From a bacterium (GTDB lineage Bacteria > Bacillota > Clostridia > Oscillospirales > Oscillospiraceae), in NCBI GenBank assembly GCA_029009095.1, contig JAQXJT010000018.1:47996-111995 (forward strand): 64,000 nt of DNA, written 5' to 3'. Positions 26,962-35,285 of the stretch are shown one piece after another. Each line of letters begins with the position of its first letter. The stretch's first letter is position 1. A program made the translations under genes and the position numbers. The notes under the pieces were generated by a model, which did no database searches, was not told the origin of the DNA, and saw nothing but the letters and a program-made list of their open reading frames with translations.

Positions 26962-29502
26962 TCACGGCTTTCCACCTCGCCCTGCCCGCGCCGTCATCCC
27001 GGCGCTGCCCAGAGAGGACAGCAGCGTCAGAAGCAGCGCCGCCACGGGCAGCCCGAGAAGCTCCCGCCAGCTGAGAGCCGCCCCCAGTTCAACGCCCCAG
27101 AGCCGGGAGACAGCCCCGTTCAGCAAAAGGAGCAGGACGGCGGCCAAGGGCAGACCCGCCGCGCCGCCCGCCAGCCCCGGCAGCAGCGCCTCCAGACGGA
27201 GCACCCACGCCGCGTCCCCGCCCCCCACGCCCCAGAGGGAGAGCGTGGCGAAGGTGGAACGCATCGTCCCGGCGGATGCGCGGAGCATGGCGTTCAGCGT
27301 CAGGAGCGCCAGCAGCACCGCAAGCGCGGCGGCAGCGGGGAGCAGCAGCCGGAGGAGCCTGCCCCCGGTGGCAGCGGCGCTCACCAGCGCCGGAGTGGGG
27401 TCTTCAAAGCTCACCAGCTTCTCCACACTGCCGTCCCGGACGGCGGCGCGGTTGTAGCTCTCCAGCCACGCCGTCAGCCCTTCGCGGTCGGCAAAGCTGT
27501 CGCTGTAGAGCCGCAGGGCCGTCACCGTGCCGCCGTTGGCCCCCAGGGCAGCCAGATTTTCCCCGTAGCGCCTGGTGGAGTAGCCGGAGAGGATATAATC
27601 CTCATAGAGCCGGGCGCAGCGCTCATCGCTGCTGCTCTGGAGCTGGCGCTCAAGAGCGGAGGCGATCTCCCCGGAGGAGACCATAGCGGCGGCCTCCGCC
27701 TGACTGCATCCGCTGAGCTCGGCGTAGAGCGCCATCTGTTCGGCCACTCCCAGCCCGCCGTCCACGGCGATGCGCAGTTCGGCGGCTTTCCCGGCGGTAT
27801 CCAGTCCCCGGAGGTTTTCCGGCAGGAAGGGCAGCAGGGTGAAGATGTCCGTCGTGGGATCCTGCCGCTGCTGCTGTACGGCGGCGCTCTGCTCCACCGA
27901 GGCGGCAAGTTGTTTTTTCAGCGCCCGGGTATAGCCCATGACCCCGGTAAAGCAGTGCTCCGATGCCTCAGCGGAGGGCCGGACGATGCCCACCACATGC
28001 AGCACGGTGCCGCTCTCCACCGCCGCGCGCAGCAGATCGGCGTCCCCGTCGATCCGCGCCCAGCGCCCGTCCGCGCCGGACTGGTAGTAGTCCGTGGGAC
28101 GCAGCAGCCGGTAGGTGGTGGAAAGGATATTCTCATAGTTCATCCGCTCGCTGCTGCCGTCATAAAGCCCCAGCGCGCGCAGAGAGAGGTCGTCCACCTC
28201 GTTATTCTCATCCAGAAAGAGCACCAGCTCGTCATAGCCGGCGCTCCAGCGTCCGGCCACCACATCGTACTGCCGCTCCAGCGTGGCCCTGTCGCCGCTC
28301 ATCTCCGCCCAGACGCCGGGGAGGGCGCCGGCGGTCAGCTCCCGCACCTCCAGCGAGGTGTCAGAGGCGTAGATATGCAGCGCGGTGCCGTCCTCCACGG
28401 CCACATCGCTGAGATACCGCGCCGCGCCCCTGTCGCTCTGGAGGGTATCGAGCAGCGCGTTCAGGTCGTTTTGTACCCCAGCGTGCTCCGTGGCCTCCTG
28501 CCACGCGCTCTCCCGCCCGGCGGCGTACACCGCGTCCCGCGGGTGGTCGCCGGGGTCAGCGCTCCCGTTGAGGGCGCGGAGCACCATCCCTCCGCTGACT
28601 GTCTCCTGCCCGATGGTCAGGGGCATCACCGAGAGGGCGTCGTCCTCCAGCTTTTCACAGGCTCCGTTCCACGCCCGGGGCACAGCCACAGCCGCGCCCA
28701 GCACGGCTGTGGCCAGGGCCACCGCGACGGAAGCGGCGACCCGGCTCCCCCGGCGGCCTCTCCCGCTCCGGCTCATGATCCTCCAGGCAAGGCCGAGTCC
28801 CAGAATGGGGTGGGCGAGCTTGGGGGCGGCGGCGCTCTCCTCCGTCTCCGGGGGCGCGCTGTCCCGGGCCACCTGCCCATCCCGCAGCGTGATGCGCCGC
28901 ACATCCTCCCCCCAGCCGGGGTCGTCGGCGCGGGCCGTAAAGATCACGGGGCGATCCTGCGCCACGGCCCGGAGCAGGGCGATCACTTCCCCCGCCTCCT
29001 TTTCCTCCAGTCCGTCCAAAGGCTGGGAGAGCAGCAGCATCTCCGGGTCGTTGGCCAGCGCCCGGGCGATATCGGCCCGGATACGCTCCGCCGCACTCAG
29101 CTGGCGGGGCAGGGCGTTGGCCTTTTCCCCCAGGCCCACACGGCGGATGAGCTGGGCAGCCCGGCGGCGGCGGGTGGTCTTGTCCACGCCGCCCAGGCGC
29201 ATCTCCATCTCCACATTGGCAAAAACGCTCTCGCCCTCCAACAGCCCGTAGCCGCTGCCCACAAAGCCCGCCGCACTGCCCCGCCAGTTCTCCAGAGCGG
29301 CGGCGCTCTCCTTGCGGGGGCGTCCGTGGAAGAGCACCTCTCCCCCCTCGCTCCGCTCCAGCGCGGCCATGATACGCAGCAGCGTGTCCCCGCCCGCGCC
29401 CAGCAGCACGCACAGGCCCTTCGCGCTGAAGGCGAGATCCACGCCCCTGAGAGCGCCCCCCTCGCGCACGCGCTCTTTGCGGATGTTTTTCAGTTCCAGC
29501 AT
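26962..29502 (-). CDS. ABC ATPase-FtsX permease fusion with degenerate ATPase motifs
   Basis: An 846-residue protein, an N-terminal MacB/LolD-like ATPase domain (1-215) fused to an FtsX-like permease. The ATP site is destroyed: the Walker A position is GAGGDTLL (35-42, no Lys), the Q-loop reads 'GFVGSGYGLL' without Gln, the signature reads LSAAE (135-139), Walker B reads MLLLSQP (no DE), and the H-loop reads FTARAD (no His). The first membrane helix is at about 252-275, a large extracytoplasmic domain follows (about 275-690), then three C-terminal helices. The frame is open and its promoter good, so it is probably a functional non-hydrolysing protein. ATG 29502 has AGAGGAAGC upstream. Confidence 0.82.
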   Translation of the reverse strand: MLELKNIRKERVREGGALRGVDLAFSAKGLCVLLGAGGDTLLRIMAALERSEGGEVLFHGRPRKESAAALENWRGSAAGFVGSGYGLLEGESVFANVEMEMRLGGVDKTTRRRRAAQLIRRVGLGEKANALPRQLSAAERIRADIARALANDPEMLLLSQPLDGLEEKEAGEVIALLRAVAQDRPVIFTARADDPGWGEDVRRITLRDGQVARDSAPPETEESAAAPKLAHPILGLGLAWRIMSRSGRGRRGSRVAASVAVALATAVLGAAVAVPRAWNGACEKLEDDALSVMPLTIGQETVSGGMVLRALNGSADPGDHPRDAVYAAGRESAWQEATEHAGVQNDLNALLDTLQSDRGAARYLSDVAVEDGTALHIYASDTSLEVRELTAGALPGVWAEMSGDRATLERQYDVVAGRWSAGYDELVLFLDENNEVDDLSLRALGLYDGSSERMNYENILSTTYRLLRPTDYYQSGADGRWARIDGDADLLRAAVESGTVLHVVGIVRPSAEASEHCFTGVMGYTRALKKQLAASVEQSAAVQQQRQDPTTDIFTLLPFLPENLRGLDTAGKAAELRIAVDGGLGVAEQMALYAELSGCSQAEAAAMVSSGEIASALERQLQSSSDERCARLYEDYILSGYSTRRYGENLAALGANGGTVTALRLYSDSFADREGLTAWLESYNRAAVRDGSVEKLVSFEDPTPALVSAAATGGRLLRLLLPAAAALAVLLALLTLNAMLRASAGTMRSTFATLSLWGVGGGDAAWVLRLEALLPGLAGGAAGLPLAAVLLLLLNGAVSRLWGVELGAALSWRELLGLPVAALLLTLLSSLGSAGMTARAGRGGKP

Positions 29503-29553
29503 GGCAGCTTCCTCTTTATCTCTCCGCCCTGCCGGGGCGGCGGTTTTTTGACC

Positions 29554-29583
29554 AGTATAAGACAAAAAGCCGCTCCCGGTCAA
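29554..29583 (-). promoter_or_regulatory. Promoter of the ABC-FtsX fusion gene
   Basis: On the minus strand TTGACC (29578-29583), an 18-base spacer and TATACT (29554-29559). The -35 box lies in the loop of a CCCGG/CCGGG hairpin (about 29574-29590). Confidence 0.6.
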
Positions 29584-29611
29584 GTCCGGGGGCTTTTTTC
29601 CCCCTTTTCTC

Positions 29612-29639
29612 TTGCTTTTCGGAAAAAGTTGTGTATAAT
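29612..29639 (+). promoter_or_regulatory. thiT: Promoter of the thiT riboswitch transcript
   Basis: TTGCTT (29612-29617), a 16-base spacer and TATAAT (29634-29639), about 12 bases before the riboswitch. Confidence 0.65.
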
Positions 29640-29650
29640 CGTCTCGTACA

Positions 29651-29743
29651 AAAGGGGTGCTGGGTCTTCCCGGCTGAGATGGCGTTAATGGAGACGCCGG
29701 GCCCTGTGAACCTGATCCGGGTAATGCCGGCGTAGGGAGATAG
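29651..29743 (+). ncRNA. TPP riboswitch (THI element)
   Basis: The aptamer carries the conserved segments of the thiamine pyrophosphate riboswitch: AGGGGTGC (29653-29660), CGGCTGAGAT (29671-29680), then the CCCTGTGAACCTGATC core (29702-29717) and GGCGTAGGGA near the 3' end. It lies directly upstream of an intrinsic terminator and the thiT gene, so bound TPP should favour termination and turn the transporter off. Confidence 0.97.
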
Positions 29744-29767
29744 TGTGGTTGCCATACCCGTTTTGGC

Positions 29768-29814
29768 GGCCTTATCTTTCCATGCGCCGGGAAGGATAAG
29801 GCCGCATTTTTTTT
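29768..29814 (+). terminator. Riboswitch expression-platform terminator
   Basis: GGCCTTATCTTTCC (29768-29781) pairs with GGAAGGATAAGGCC (29790-29803) with one G-U pair, followed by eight T (29807-29814). The U-tract ends right at the thiT ribosome binding site. Confidence 0.93.
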
Positions 29815-29830
29815 GGAAAGGATGATCCCC

Positions 29831-30400
29831 ATGAAAAAGAACGATTTGACACGAACCCTCACGGAGGGGGCCGTCTTTGTGGCCGCCGCCATGGCGCTGA
29901 GCTACCTGAAGATCCCCGTGGGTCTTGCTTTCGGCGGTTTCGGCGGCTCGGTGGATCTTGTGATGATCCCGCTGCTGGTATATGCCGCGCGCCGGGGCTG
30001 GGGCTGGGGCGTGACCGCCGGACTGTTGTTCGGCACCATGAAATTCTTCCTGGGCGGGGGCACGGCGGTGAACTGGCAGTCCATGCTGCTGGACTACTCC
30101 CTGGCCTACGGTGCGGTGGGTCTCGCCGGTCTGCTGAAGAACACCCCCCGTCCCCTGCTCCTCGGCACGCTCCTGGGCTGCCTGGGACGCTTCGCCATCC
30201 ACTACATCAGCGGCGTGACCATCTACGCCCAGTACATGCCCGAGAGCTTCATGGAGCTGACCATGACCACTCCCGCGCTCTACTCCCTGCTCTACAACGG
30301 CTCCTACATGCTCCCCAACACCGTCCTCGCCATTTTGATCGCGCTTCTCCTGGAGAAGCCCCTGCGCCCCTACCTGCCCGCGGAAAAGGCCGCAAGCTAA
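29831..30400 (+). CDS. thiT: Thiamine transporter ThiT (ECF substrate-binding subunit)
   Basis: A 189-residue integral membrane S-component that binds thiamine and works with a shared ECF ATPase module encoded elsewhere. ATG 29831 is preferred over an in-frame TTG at 29813 because the ribosome binding site GGAAAGGATG lies between them. About six membrane helices are visible. The family features 'AFGGFGGSVDLVMIPL', 'LDYSLAYGAVGLAGL' and 'GRFAIHYISGVTIYAQY' are present. The TPP riboswitch upstream supports the substrate. Confidence 0.95.
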   Translation: MKKNDLTRTLTEGAVFVAAAMALSYLKIPVGLAFGGFGGSVDLVMIPLLVYAARRGWGWGVTAGLLFGTMKFFLGGGTAVNWQSMLLDYSLAYGAVGLAGLLKNTPRPLLLGTLLGCLGRFAIHYISGVTIYAQYMPESFMELTMTTPALYSLLYNGSYMLPNTVLAILIALLLEKPLRPYLPAEKAAS

Positions 30401-30423
30401 AAGGGCCGCGGAGAAAAAATTTC

Positions 30424-30452
30424 TTGCATATTGCGCCCATCCCCACTATAAT
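30424..30452 (+). promoter_or_regulatory. Sigma-A promoter of the NAGPA-GT2 envelope operon
   Basis: TTGCAT (30424-30429), a 17-base spacer and a consensus TATAAT (30447-30452). Confidence 0.8.
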
Positions 30453-30489
30453 AAATGCTGATTTTGTATGCTATAGTGGAGGATAAACC

Positions 30490-31944
30490 ATGGCAACTCC
30501 TGATACGAACCCTTCCCTCTCGGATTTTGAGGCCCAGCTCCGCAGGCTGAACAGCCGGCGGGAGGCGGAGCTTTCCCCGGAGGAAGAAGCGCCGGCGGAG
30601 GCTGCGGAGGAATACTATACCCCCGAGCGCATGGCGGCCTTCTTCTCCCCGGAGGAGGCGGACGCCCCGGCGGAGGTGGACGATAACGCCGTCCCCGAGG
30701 ACGGTGAGGGCGACCCCGGCGAGGCGTACGACGCCTATTTGAAAGCGGCGGAGCAGGGCGCGGCGCAGGCGCCCGAAGCCGTCCGGCCCGCGCCCCAGCG
30801 CCGCGGCGCCGCCACCCCGGCCCGGCAGGCCCCGGCAGCGAAAAAGAGCCGGGAGAAAAAGCCCGCTCCCCCGGAGACTCCGGAGGGGAAAAGCGCCGGC
30901 GGCAGGTTGCGCAGCGCGCTGCGTATTCTGGGCAACACCCTCAAGGTCATTCTGACCACGCTGCTGCTGCTGGTGGTATTCCTGGTCGCGGTGATCCTGG
31001 TAGTGACCCGGGGTCCCTCCGAGGACGCCCGTCGGCTCTTTGTGCTCTCCACCAACGAGACCAGCGCGCTGAAGTTCGTCCCCTCCCTCTTCCTGCCCCA
31101 GGACACCGTGCAGGCCATCCTGCACCCCGAGAAGCCCCAGCAGGAGACCCATGTCTTCCGGGAGCTGCCCTTCGAGTCCGAGGCAGCCTCCGCCGGAGAG
31201 GGCGAAACGCAGCAGGAGCTGGTGCAGATCACCGAGGAGAATGTCAGCGACGAGCTGGAGCTCATCGACATCAAGGGCGGTACCTTCAAGGGGAAGATGC
31301 TCATCATCCACGACCCCACCCGGGTGAAGATCTCCTCCATCAAGGACTACGGCATTGATTTCGGCAACTACGGCATCTACCTCACCGACTTTATCGAGCG
31401 CTCCGGGGCTATTGCCGGCACCAACGCCGGCGGGTTCTACGACCCCAACGGGCAGGGCAACGGCGGCACCCCCGACGGCGTGGTGATCCGCGAGGGGAAA
31501 CTGGCCTTCGGCAGCCCCTACAGCGTCTACACCGATGTGATCGGCTTCGACGCCGACCACATCCTCCATGTGGGCGATATGTCCGGCCAGCAGGCGCTGG
31601 ACGCGGGCATCGTGGAGGGCATCAGCTTTGCGGCGGGCCCCGTGCTCATCCAGGACGGCGTCAAGCGCACGGGACTGGGCGGCGGCGTAAACCCCCGCAC
31701 CTGCATCGGTCAGCGCAGCGACGGCGCGGTGCTGCTGGCGGTGATCGAGGGGCGGCACCCGGACAGTCTGGGCGCCACCTACGACGATCTGGCCAACATG
31801 ATGGAGGAATACGGCGCGGTGAACGCCGCCAATCTGGACGGAGGCTCCTCCTCCGCCATGATCTACAACGGCGAACAGATCACCAAGGGCTCCACCATCA
31901 TCGGCTCCCGCCCCATGTGCACGGCCATCCTCGTGCTGCCCTGA
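30490..31944 (+). CDS. Membrane-anchored phosphodiester glycosidase (NAGPA) family protein
   Basis: A 484-residue protein, start with a GTGGAGGA site. A disordered acidic/Pro/Ala cytoplasmic region (1-140) ends in a basic patch (KKSREKKP). One membrane helix follows (about 155-180, TLLLLVVFLVAVILVV), then an external NAGPA domain (PF09992) at about 270-484 with 'AGTNAGGFYDPNGQGNGG', 'NPRTCIGQRSDGAVLLAVIE' and 'AANLDGGSSSAMIYNGE'. Such domains cleave phosphodiester-linked sugars and are common next to exopolysaccharide genes. It leads an operon with an unknown membrane-anchored protein and a GT2-GtrA enzyme. Confidence 0.87.
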   Translation: MATPDTNPSLSDFEAQLRRLNSRREAELSPEEEAPAEAAEEYYTPERMAAFFSPEEADAPAEVDDNAVPEDGEGDPGEAYDAYLKAAEQGAAQAPEAVRPAPQRRGAATPARQAPAAKKSREKKPAPPETPEGKSAGGRLRSALRILGNTLKVILTTLLLLVVFLVAVILVVTRGPSEDARRLFVLSTNETSALKFVPSLFLPQDTVQAILHPEKPQQETHVFRELPFESEAASAGEGETQQELVQITEENVSDELELIDIKGGTFKGKMLIIHDPTRVKISSIKDYGIDFGNYGIYLTDFIERSGAIAGTNAGGFYDPNGQGNGGTPDGVVIREGKLAFGSPYSVYTDVIGFDADHILHVGDMSGQQALDAGIVEGISFAAGPVLIQDGVKRTGLGGGVNPRTCIGQRSDGAVLLAVIEGRHPDSLGATYDDLANMMEEYGAVNAANLDGGSSSAMIYNGEQITKGSTIIGSRPMCTAILVLP

Positions 31945-31956
31945 AGGAGGTAGAAC

Positions 31957-33081
31957 ATGAGCAGAAATTCCCGTAAAAAGCCCGCTTCCCGGTTCAAAAA
32001 GGGCTTTACCATCTATATTGTCATCCTCCTGCTGCTGATGGCGGCGGTGCTGTTCGTGCTGTGGCGCTTCCTGGCCAACTACCAGAAGGGCGTGGACGAG
32101 GCGGCCGCTGCGGCCGCGGAGAAGGAAGCGGCGGAGCTTTATGCACGGGATGTGCACGAAGCGCCCCAGCGGGCCTTTGAGGACTTCCTTGCCACCACGG
32201 ACGCGGAGTACTGGGTGGACAAGTGGTACGAGAGCAATCCCCAGAGTCTGGACGACCGCCAGAAGATGACCGAGGCGCTGGAGGGCTACTTTTTCGGAGA
32301 GGACTTCGCCTGCTACAAGGCGGAGAGCTTCACCCAGGAAGCGCCGGTCTATGTCCTCAAGAGCGGCGAGACAAAGCTGGCCACCGTCTCCATGACAGGC
32401 AGCGAGCTCAGCTGGAGCGTGGCGGATGTGACGCTTCTGCTCAGCGGCGGGGAGAGCGCCTCCGTGGAAGTGCCCGACGGGTGTACCGTCTACTGCAACG
32501 GGCAGGTGCTGGACGACAGCTACCGAAGCCAGGAGCACAGCTACTTTGACTCCGACGACTTCCGGGATCAGCTGAAAAACCCCGTGGAGTGGGCCACCTA
32601 CACCATTGAGGGGCAGTTCTTCGCCCCCGAGCTCACCGCCGAGGCCCCCGCCGACCGCACCCTCTACACCACCGAGGACGGCATCATGGGCTATGTCCTC
32701 TCCGCCGACGCGGCGGAGTCCTATCAGAAGCAGGGCGAGGAATTTGCCCGGGCGCTGCTGCACTATTACTATATGGGCGGCAGCAACACCTACGGCAACA
32801 TGGCGGCGGTACGCGCGCTGGTGGTGCCCAACTCCCCGGCCTATACCCTAATCACCGACTCGGCCAACGGCGTGAGCTGGGACTCCACTTATCCCAACGC
32901 CACCTATGAGGCCACAGCCCAGCAGGTCATCATCTGGGCGGATAACTGCATGAGCATGGATGTGACCTATCACGCCGAGGGCACCACCAGCGGCTATACC
33001 AACGTGTCCGACGGCACCTACCGGCTCTATTTTGTGGACAACGGCAACGGCTTCGGCATCTGCGGCTTGTCCTATGTCTGA
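31957..33081 (+). CDS. Membrane-anchored protein of unknown function
   Basis: A 374-residue protein that I do not recognise. A basic cytoplasmic start (SRNSRKKPASRFKKG) precedes one membrane helix (about 18-43), then an Ala/Glu-rich stalk (about 50-70). The rest is extracytoplasmic. Part one (70-230) is rich in Trp and Tyr; part two (about 240-374) has 'YTTEDGIMGYVLSADAAES' and 'FVDNGNGFGICGLSYV', suggesting a small NTF2-like or similar fold. It starts 12 bases after the NAGPA gene with a GGAGG site and ends 18 bases before the GT2 gene, so all three proteins should act on one envelope task. Confidence 0.75.
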   Translation: MSRNSRKKPASRFKKGFTIYIVILLLLMAAVLFVLWRFLANYQKGVDEAAAAAAEKEAAELYARDVHEAPQRAFEDFLATTDAEYWVDKWYESNPQSLDDRQKMTEALEGYFFGEDFACYKAESFTQEAPVYVLKSGETKLATVSMTGSELSWSVADVTLLLSGGESASVEVPDGCTVYCNGQVLDDSYRSQEHSYFDSDDFRDQLKNPVEWATYTIEGQFFAPELTAEAPADRTLYTTEDGIMGYVLSADAAESYQKQGEEFARALLHYYYMGGSNTYGNMAAVRALVVPNSPAYTLITDSANGVSWDSTYPNATYEATAQQVIIWADNCMSMDVTYHAEGTTSGYTNVSDGTYRLYFVDNGNGFGICGLSYV

Positions 33082-33099
33082 TGGGAGGCGTATCCTGTC

Positions 33100-34191
33100 G
33101 TGAATATCACTGTCATTGTCCCCTCTCTGGATCCGGATGAGAAGCTGATGCAGGTGGTGGAGGGGCTGCTGCGGGTGGGCTTCACAGACATCCTGCTCGT
33201 CAACGACGGCAGCCACGACGACCACGTTCAGCCCTTTCTGGAGGCGGCGCAGCACCCCGAGGTCACCGTGCTCACCCACGAGGTCAACAAGGGAAAAGGA
33301 CGCGCGCTGAAGACCGCCTTCGAATGGTGTCTCCGCAACCGCCCCGATCTGGCGGGCGTTGTCACCGCCGATGGGGATAACCAGCACAAAGCGGAGGACA
33401 TCCTCCGCTGCGCCAGGCAGCTGCTCCAGTTCCCGGACAAGGTGTGGCTGGGCGTGCGGGACTTTTCGCTGGAGCACGTCCCCTTCCGCAGCCGTTTCGG
33501 CAACACCCTGACGAGGGGCATCATGCGCCTGGCCGCCGGCGTGGCCGTCACGGACACGCAGACCGGCCTCCGGGCCATCCCCGCCGCGGCGCTGCCGCTG
33601 ATGCTGGAGGTGGCGGGCGAGCGCTACGAGTATGAAACCGAGATGCTCATGTCCCTCCATGACAACCACTGGGGCATCGGCGAGGTAGTCATCGAAACCG
33701 TTTACATCGACGAAAACCAGACCAGCCACTTCAACCCCCTGCGGGACTCCTGGAAGATCTACAAGATCATCTTCCGGCATATGTTCCGCTCTCTGGGCAC
33801 GCTGCTGCGCTACGGGGCCTCCGCTCTCTTCTCCGTGCTGGTGGATCAGGGTCTCTTCGCACTGCTGAACATGGTGGTCCTCTCCTCCCTCACCGATGGA
33901 AAGCGGGTGCTGTGGAGCACAGCCGTGGCCCGCGTGGTCTCCTCCCTGGTGAACTACGCCACCAACGCCCGGCTGGTGTTCCGGCAGAAGTCCCTGGGCG
34001 CCGGGACCTTCCTCCGCTATTACACCCTCTGCTTTGTCCAGCTGACCCTGTCCTTTGTGATGGTGCTCTTTTTCACCCGGCTTTTCCATACCTCCGGCTG
34101 GGGGGATTCTCTGGTGAAAATTCTGGTGGACACCCTCCTCTTTTTCGTCAATTTCTCCTTCCAGAAGAACTGGGTGTTCAAGGAAAAGTAA
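33100..34191 (+). CDS. GT2 glycosyltransferase fused to a GtrA-like membrane domain
   Basis: A 363-residue protein starting at GTG 33100 with GGGAGGCG upstream. Residues 1-225 are a family-2 transferase like dolichyl/polyprenyl-phosphate hexose synthases: 'ITVIVPSLDPDEKL', 'ILLVNDGSHDD', the metal-binding 'VTADGDNQH' and 'DTQTGLRAIP'. Residues about 240-363 form a four-helix GtrA domain ('LLRYGASALFSVLVDQGLF', 'SLVNYATNARLVF', 'FFVNFSFQKNWVF'), thought to move lipid-linked sugars across the membrane. Together they would make and flip a polyprenyl-phosphate sugar for envelope decoration. Last gene of the operon. Confidence 0.9.
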   Translation: MNITVIVPSLDPDEKLMQVVEGLLRVGFTDILLVNDGSHDDHVQPFLEAAQHPEVTVLTHEVNKGKGRALKTAFEWCLRNRPDLAGVVTADGDNQHKAEDILRCARQLLQFPDKVWLGVRDFSLEHVPFRSRFGNTLTRGIMRLAAGVAVTDTQTGLRAIPAAALPLMLEVAGERYEYETEMLMSLHDNHWGIGEVVIETVYIDENQTSHFNPLRDSWKIYKIIFRHMFRSLGTLLRYGASALFSVLVDQGLFALLNMVVLSSLTDGKRVLWSTAVARVVSSLVNYATNARLVFRQKSLGAGTFLRYYTLCFVQLTLSFVMVLFFTRLFHTSGWGDSLVKILVDTLLFFVNFSFQKNWVFKEK

Positions 34192-34196
34192 GACCC

Positions 34197-34229
34197 GCGC
34201 CGCCTCTCCCGGGAGAGGCGGCGCTTTTT
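34197..34229 (+). terminator. Terminator of the NAGPA-GT2 operon
   Basis: The palindromic stem GCGCCGCCTCTCCC/GGGAGAGGCGGCGC is followed by TTTTT. Confidence 0.9.
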
Positions 34230-34469
34230 CTATCTGTGCTCCAGCAGGAAGCGCAGGGCAAAATCGGATATGTACATCCTGACCTCCTCCCGCCGCCGGG
34301 CGATCACCAGCGACTCTCCCTCTCCGGGGTAGAGCTCCACCTCCATATCCCTCCAGACCTCTTTTCCCTGTCGTTTGAGACTCTCCCGCACCAGCCCGGC
34401 AGCCTCCTCCTGTGTCACATGTTCCCCGGCCAGAAGAGCCAGGGCGGGGACAGTTTCTCTTTCTTTCAC
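34230..34469 (-). CDS. Small protein of unknown function
   Basis: A 79-residue protein starting at GTG 34469, with a full AAGGAGGGGGAG site four bases away, which decides this start over an in-frame ATG at 34520. A TATAAT (34492-34497) lies just upstream. The N-terminal half is helical (VTQEEAAGLVRESLKRQG), followed by strand-like 'DMEVELYPGEGESLVIARR'. No signal, membrane segment or known motif. It converges on the GT2 operon. The clear ribosome site and promoter are the main support. Confidence 0.6.
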   Translation of the reverse strand: MKERETVPALALLAGEHVTQEEAAGLVRESLKRQGKEVWRDMEVELYPGEGESLVIARRREEVRMYISDFALRFLLEHR

Positions 34470-34561
34470 ATCTCCCCCTCCTTCCGTATGGATTATAGCC
34501 CCGCCGCGGGGAAAATGCACGGCACATTAACTGGAAGGGTTGGCAGTTCCTGTGTTGGGAC

Positions 34562-34590
34562 TTGTCAAACCACGCAAATCATGGTACAGT
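34562..34590 (+). promoter_or_regulatory. Sigma-A promoter of the NUDIX gene
   Basis: TTGTCA (34562-34567), a 17-base spacer and TACAGT (34585-34590). Confidence 0.6.
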
Positions 34591-34616
34591 GACCCTGTTT
34601 TATCAGGAGGAAAGCT

Positions 34617-35168
34617 ATGGACTATACAGAAAAGAAAGTCAGACGGCTCAACGAATATCAGGGCGTCATCGTCCATGTCTCTCTGGACGAGGTGGAGCTG
34701 CCCGACGGGCAGCACACCGTGCGGGAAGTCTGCCGCCATCCCGGCGGCGTGGCCGTGGTGGCGCTGGACGGCGAAGGCTGCATCTACTGCGTGCGGCAGT
34801 ACCGCTATCCCTTTGACCGGCATGTGACGGAGATCCCCGCAGGGAAGCTGGATGTGGGGGAAGACCCCCTTCTCTGCGCCCAGCGGGAGCTCAGCGAGGA
34901 GACCGGGCTCACAGCGGATCACTGGGAGTCGCTGGGATATCTTCTGGTTTCCCCGGGCATCTCCACGGAGAAGCTCTATCTCTATCTGGCCACGCAGCTG
35001 CACCAGGGCAGCGCCCACCCGGACGAGGGGGAATATCTGGACGTGCTGCGCCTGCCCTTCGCCACCCTCTACCGGCAGGTCATCGACGGCGAGGTGTCCG
35101 ATGGCAAAACCGTGGCGGCGGTGCTCAAGGCCGCCTGCATGAGCGAGCTGGGAAAAAAGTTTACATAA
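34617..35168 (+). CDS. NUDIX hydrolase, ADP-ribose pyrophosphatase-like
   Basis: A 183-residue NUDIX enzyme with a CAGGAGG site before ATG 34617. The NUDIX box runs from 'GKLDVGEDPLLCA' into 'RELSEETGL' with all catalytic Glu residues. Upstream 'CIYCVRQYRYPFDRHVTEIPAG' is the pattern of ADP-ribose and nucleoside-diphosphate-sugar hydrolases (NudF), and 'SPGISTEKLYLYLA' matches that subgroup. Cytoplasmic housecleaning or ADP-ribose turnover. It is transcribed alone, ahead of the murA operon. Confidence 0.9.
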   Translation: MDYTEKKVRRLNEYQGVIVHVSLDEVELPDGQHTVREVCRHPGGVAVVALDGEGCIYCVRQYRYPFDRHVTEIPAGKLDVGEDPLLCAQRELSEETGLTADHWESLGYLLVSPGISTEKLYLYLATQLHQGSAHPDEGEYLDVLRLPFATLYRQVIDGEVSDGKTVAAVLKAACMSELGKKFT

Positions 35169-35192
35169 AGTCCCTGTTTGGGCTTTTTCTGT

Positions 35193-35221
35193 TTGCACTT
35201 CCCGGATTTCCATGCTATAAT
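35193..35221 (+). promoter_or_regulatory. Strong sigma-A promoter of the murA operon
   Basis: TTGCAC (35193-35198), a 17-base spacer and a consensus TATAAT (35216-35221) with an extended TGC. Confidence 0.85.
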
Positions 35222-35285
35222 GCAGGGGCAAATTTGCAAGCTCCGCGATTTGCCAACCCATTCGAAAGGTCAAGGTAGACAATTC

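Noticed and set aside
26929-29688. A 919-residue plus-strand frame opposite the ABC-FtsX gene
   Set aside because: No motifs and Gln/His/Arg-biased. I considered that it might be the true gene because the minus-strand ATPase is degenerate, but the minus frame has real FtsX features, membrane helices and a ribosome site.
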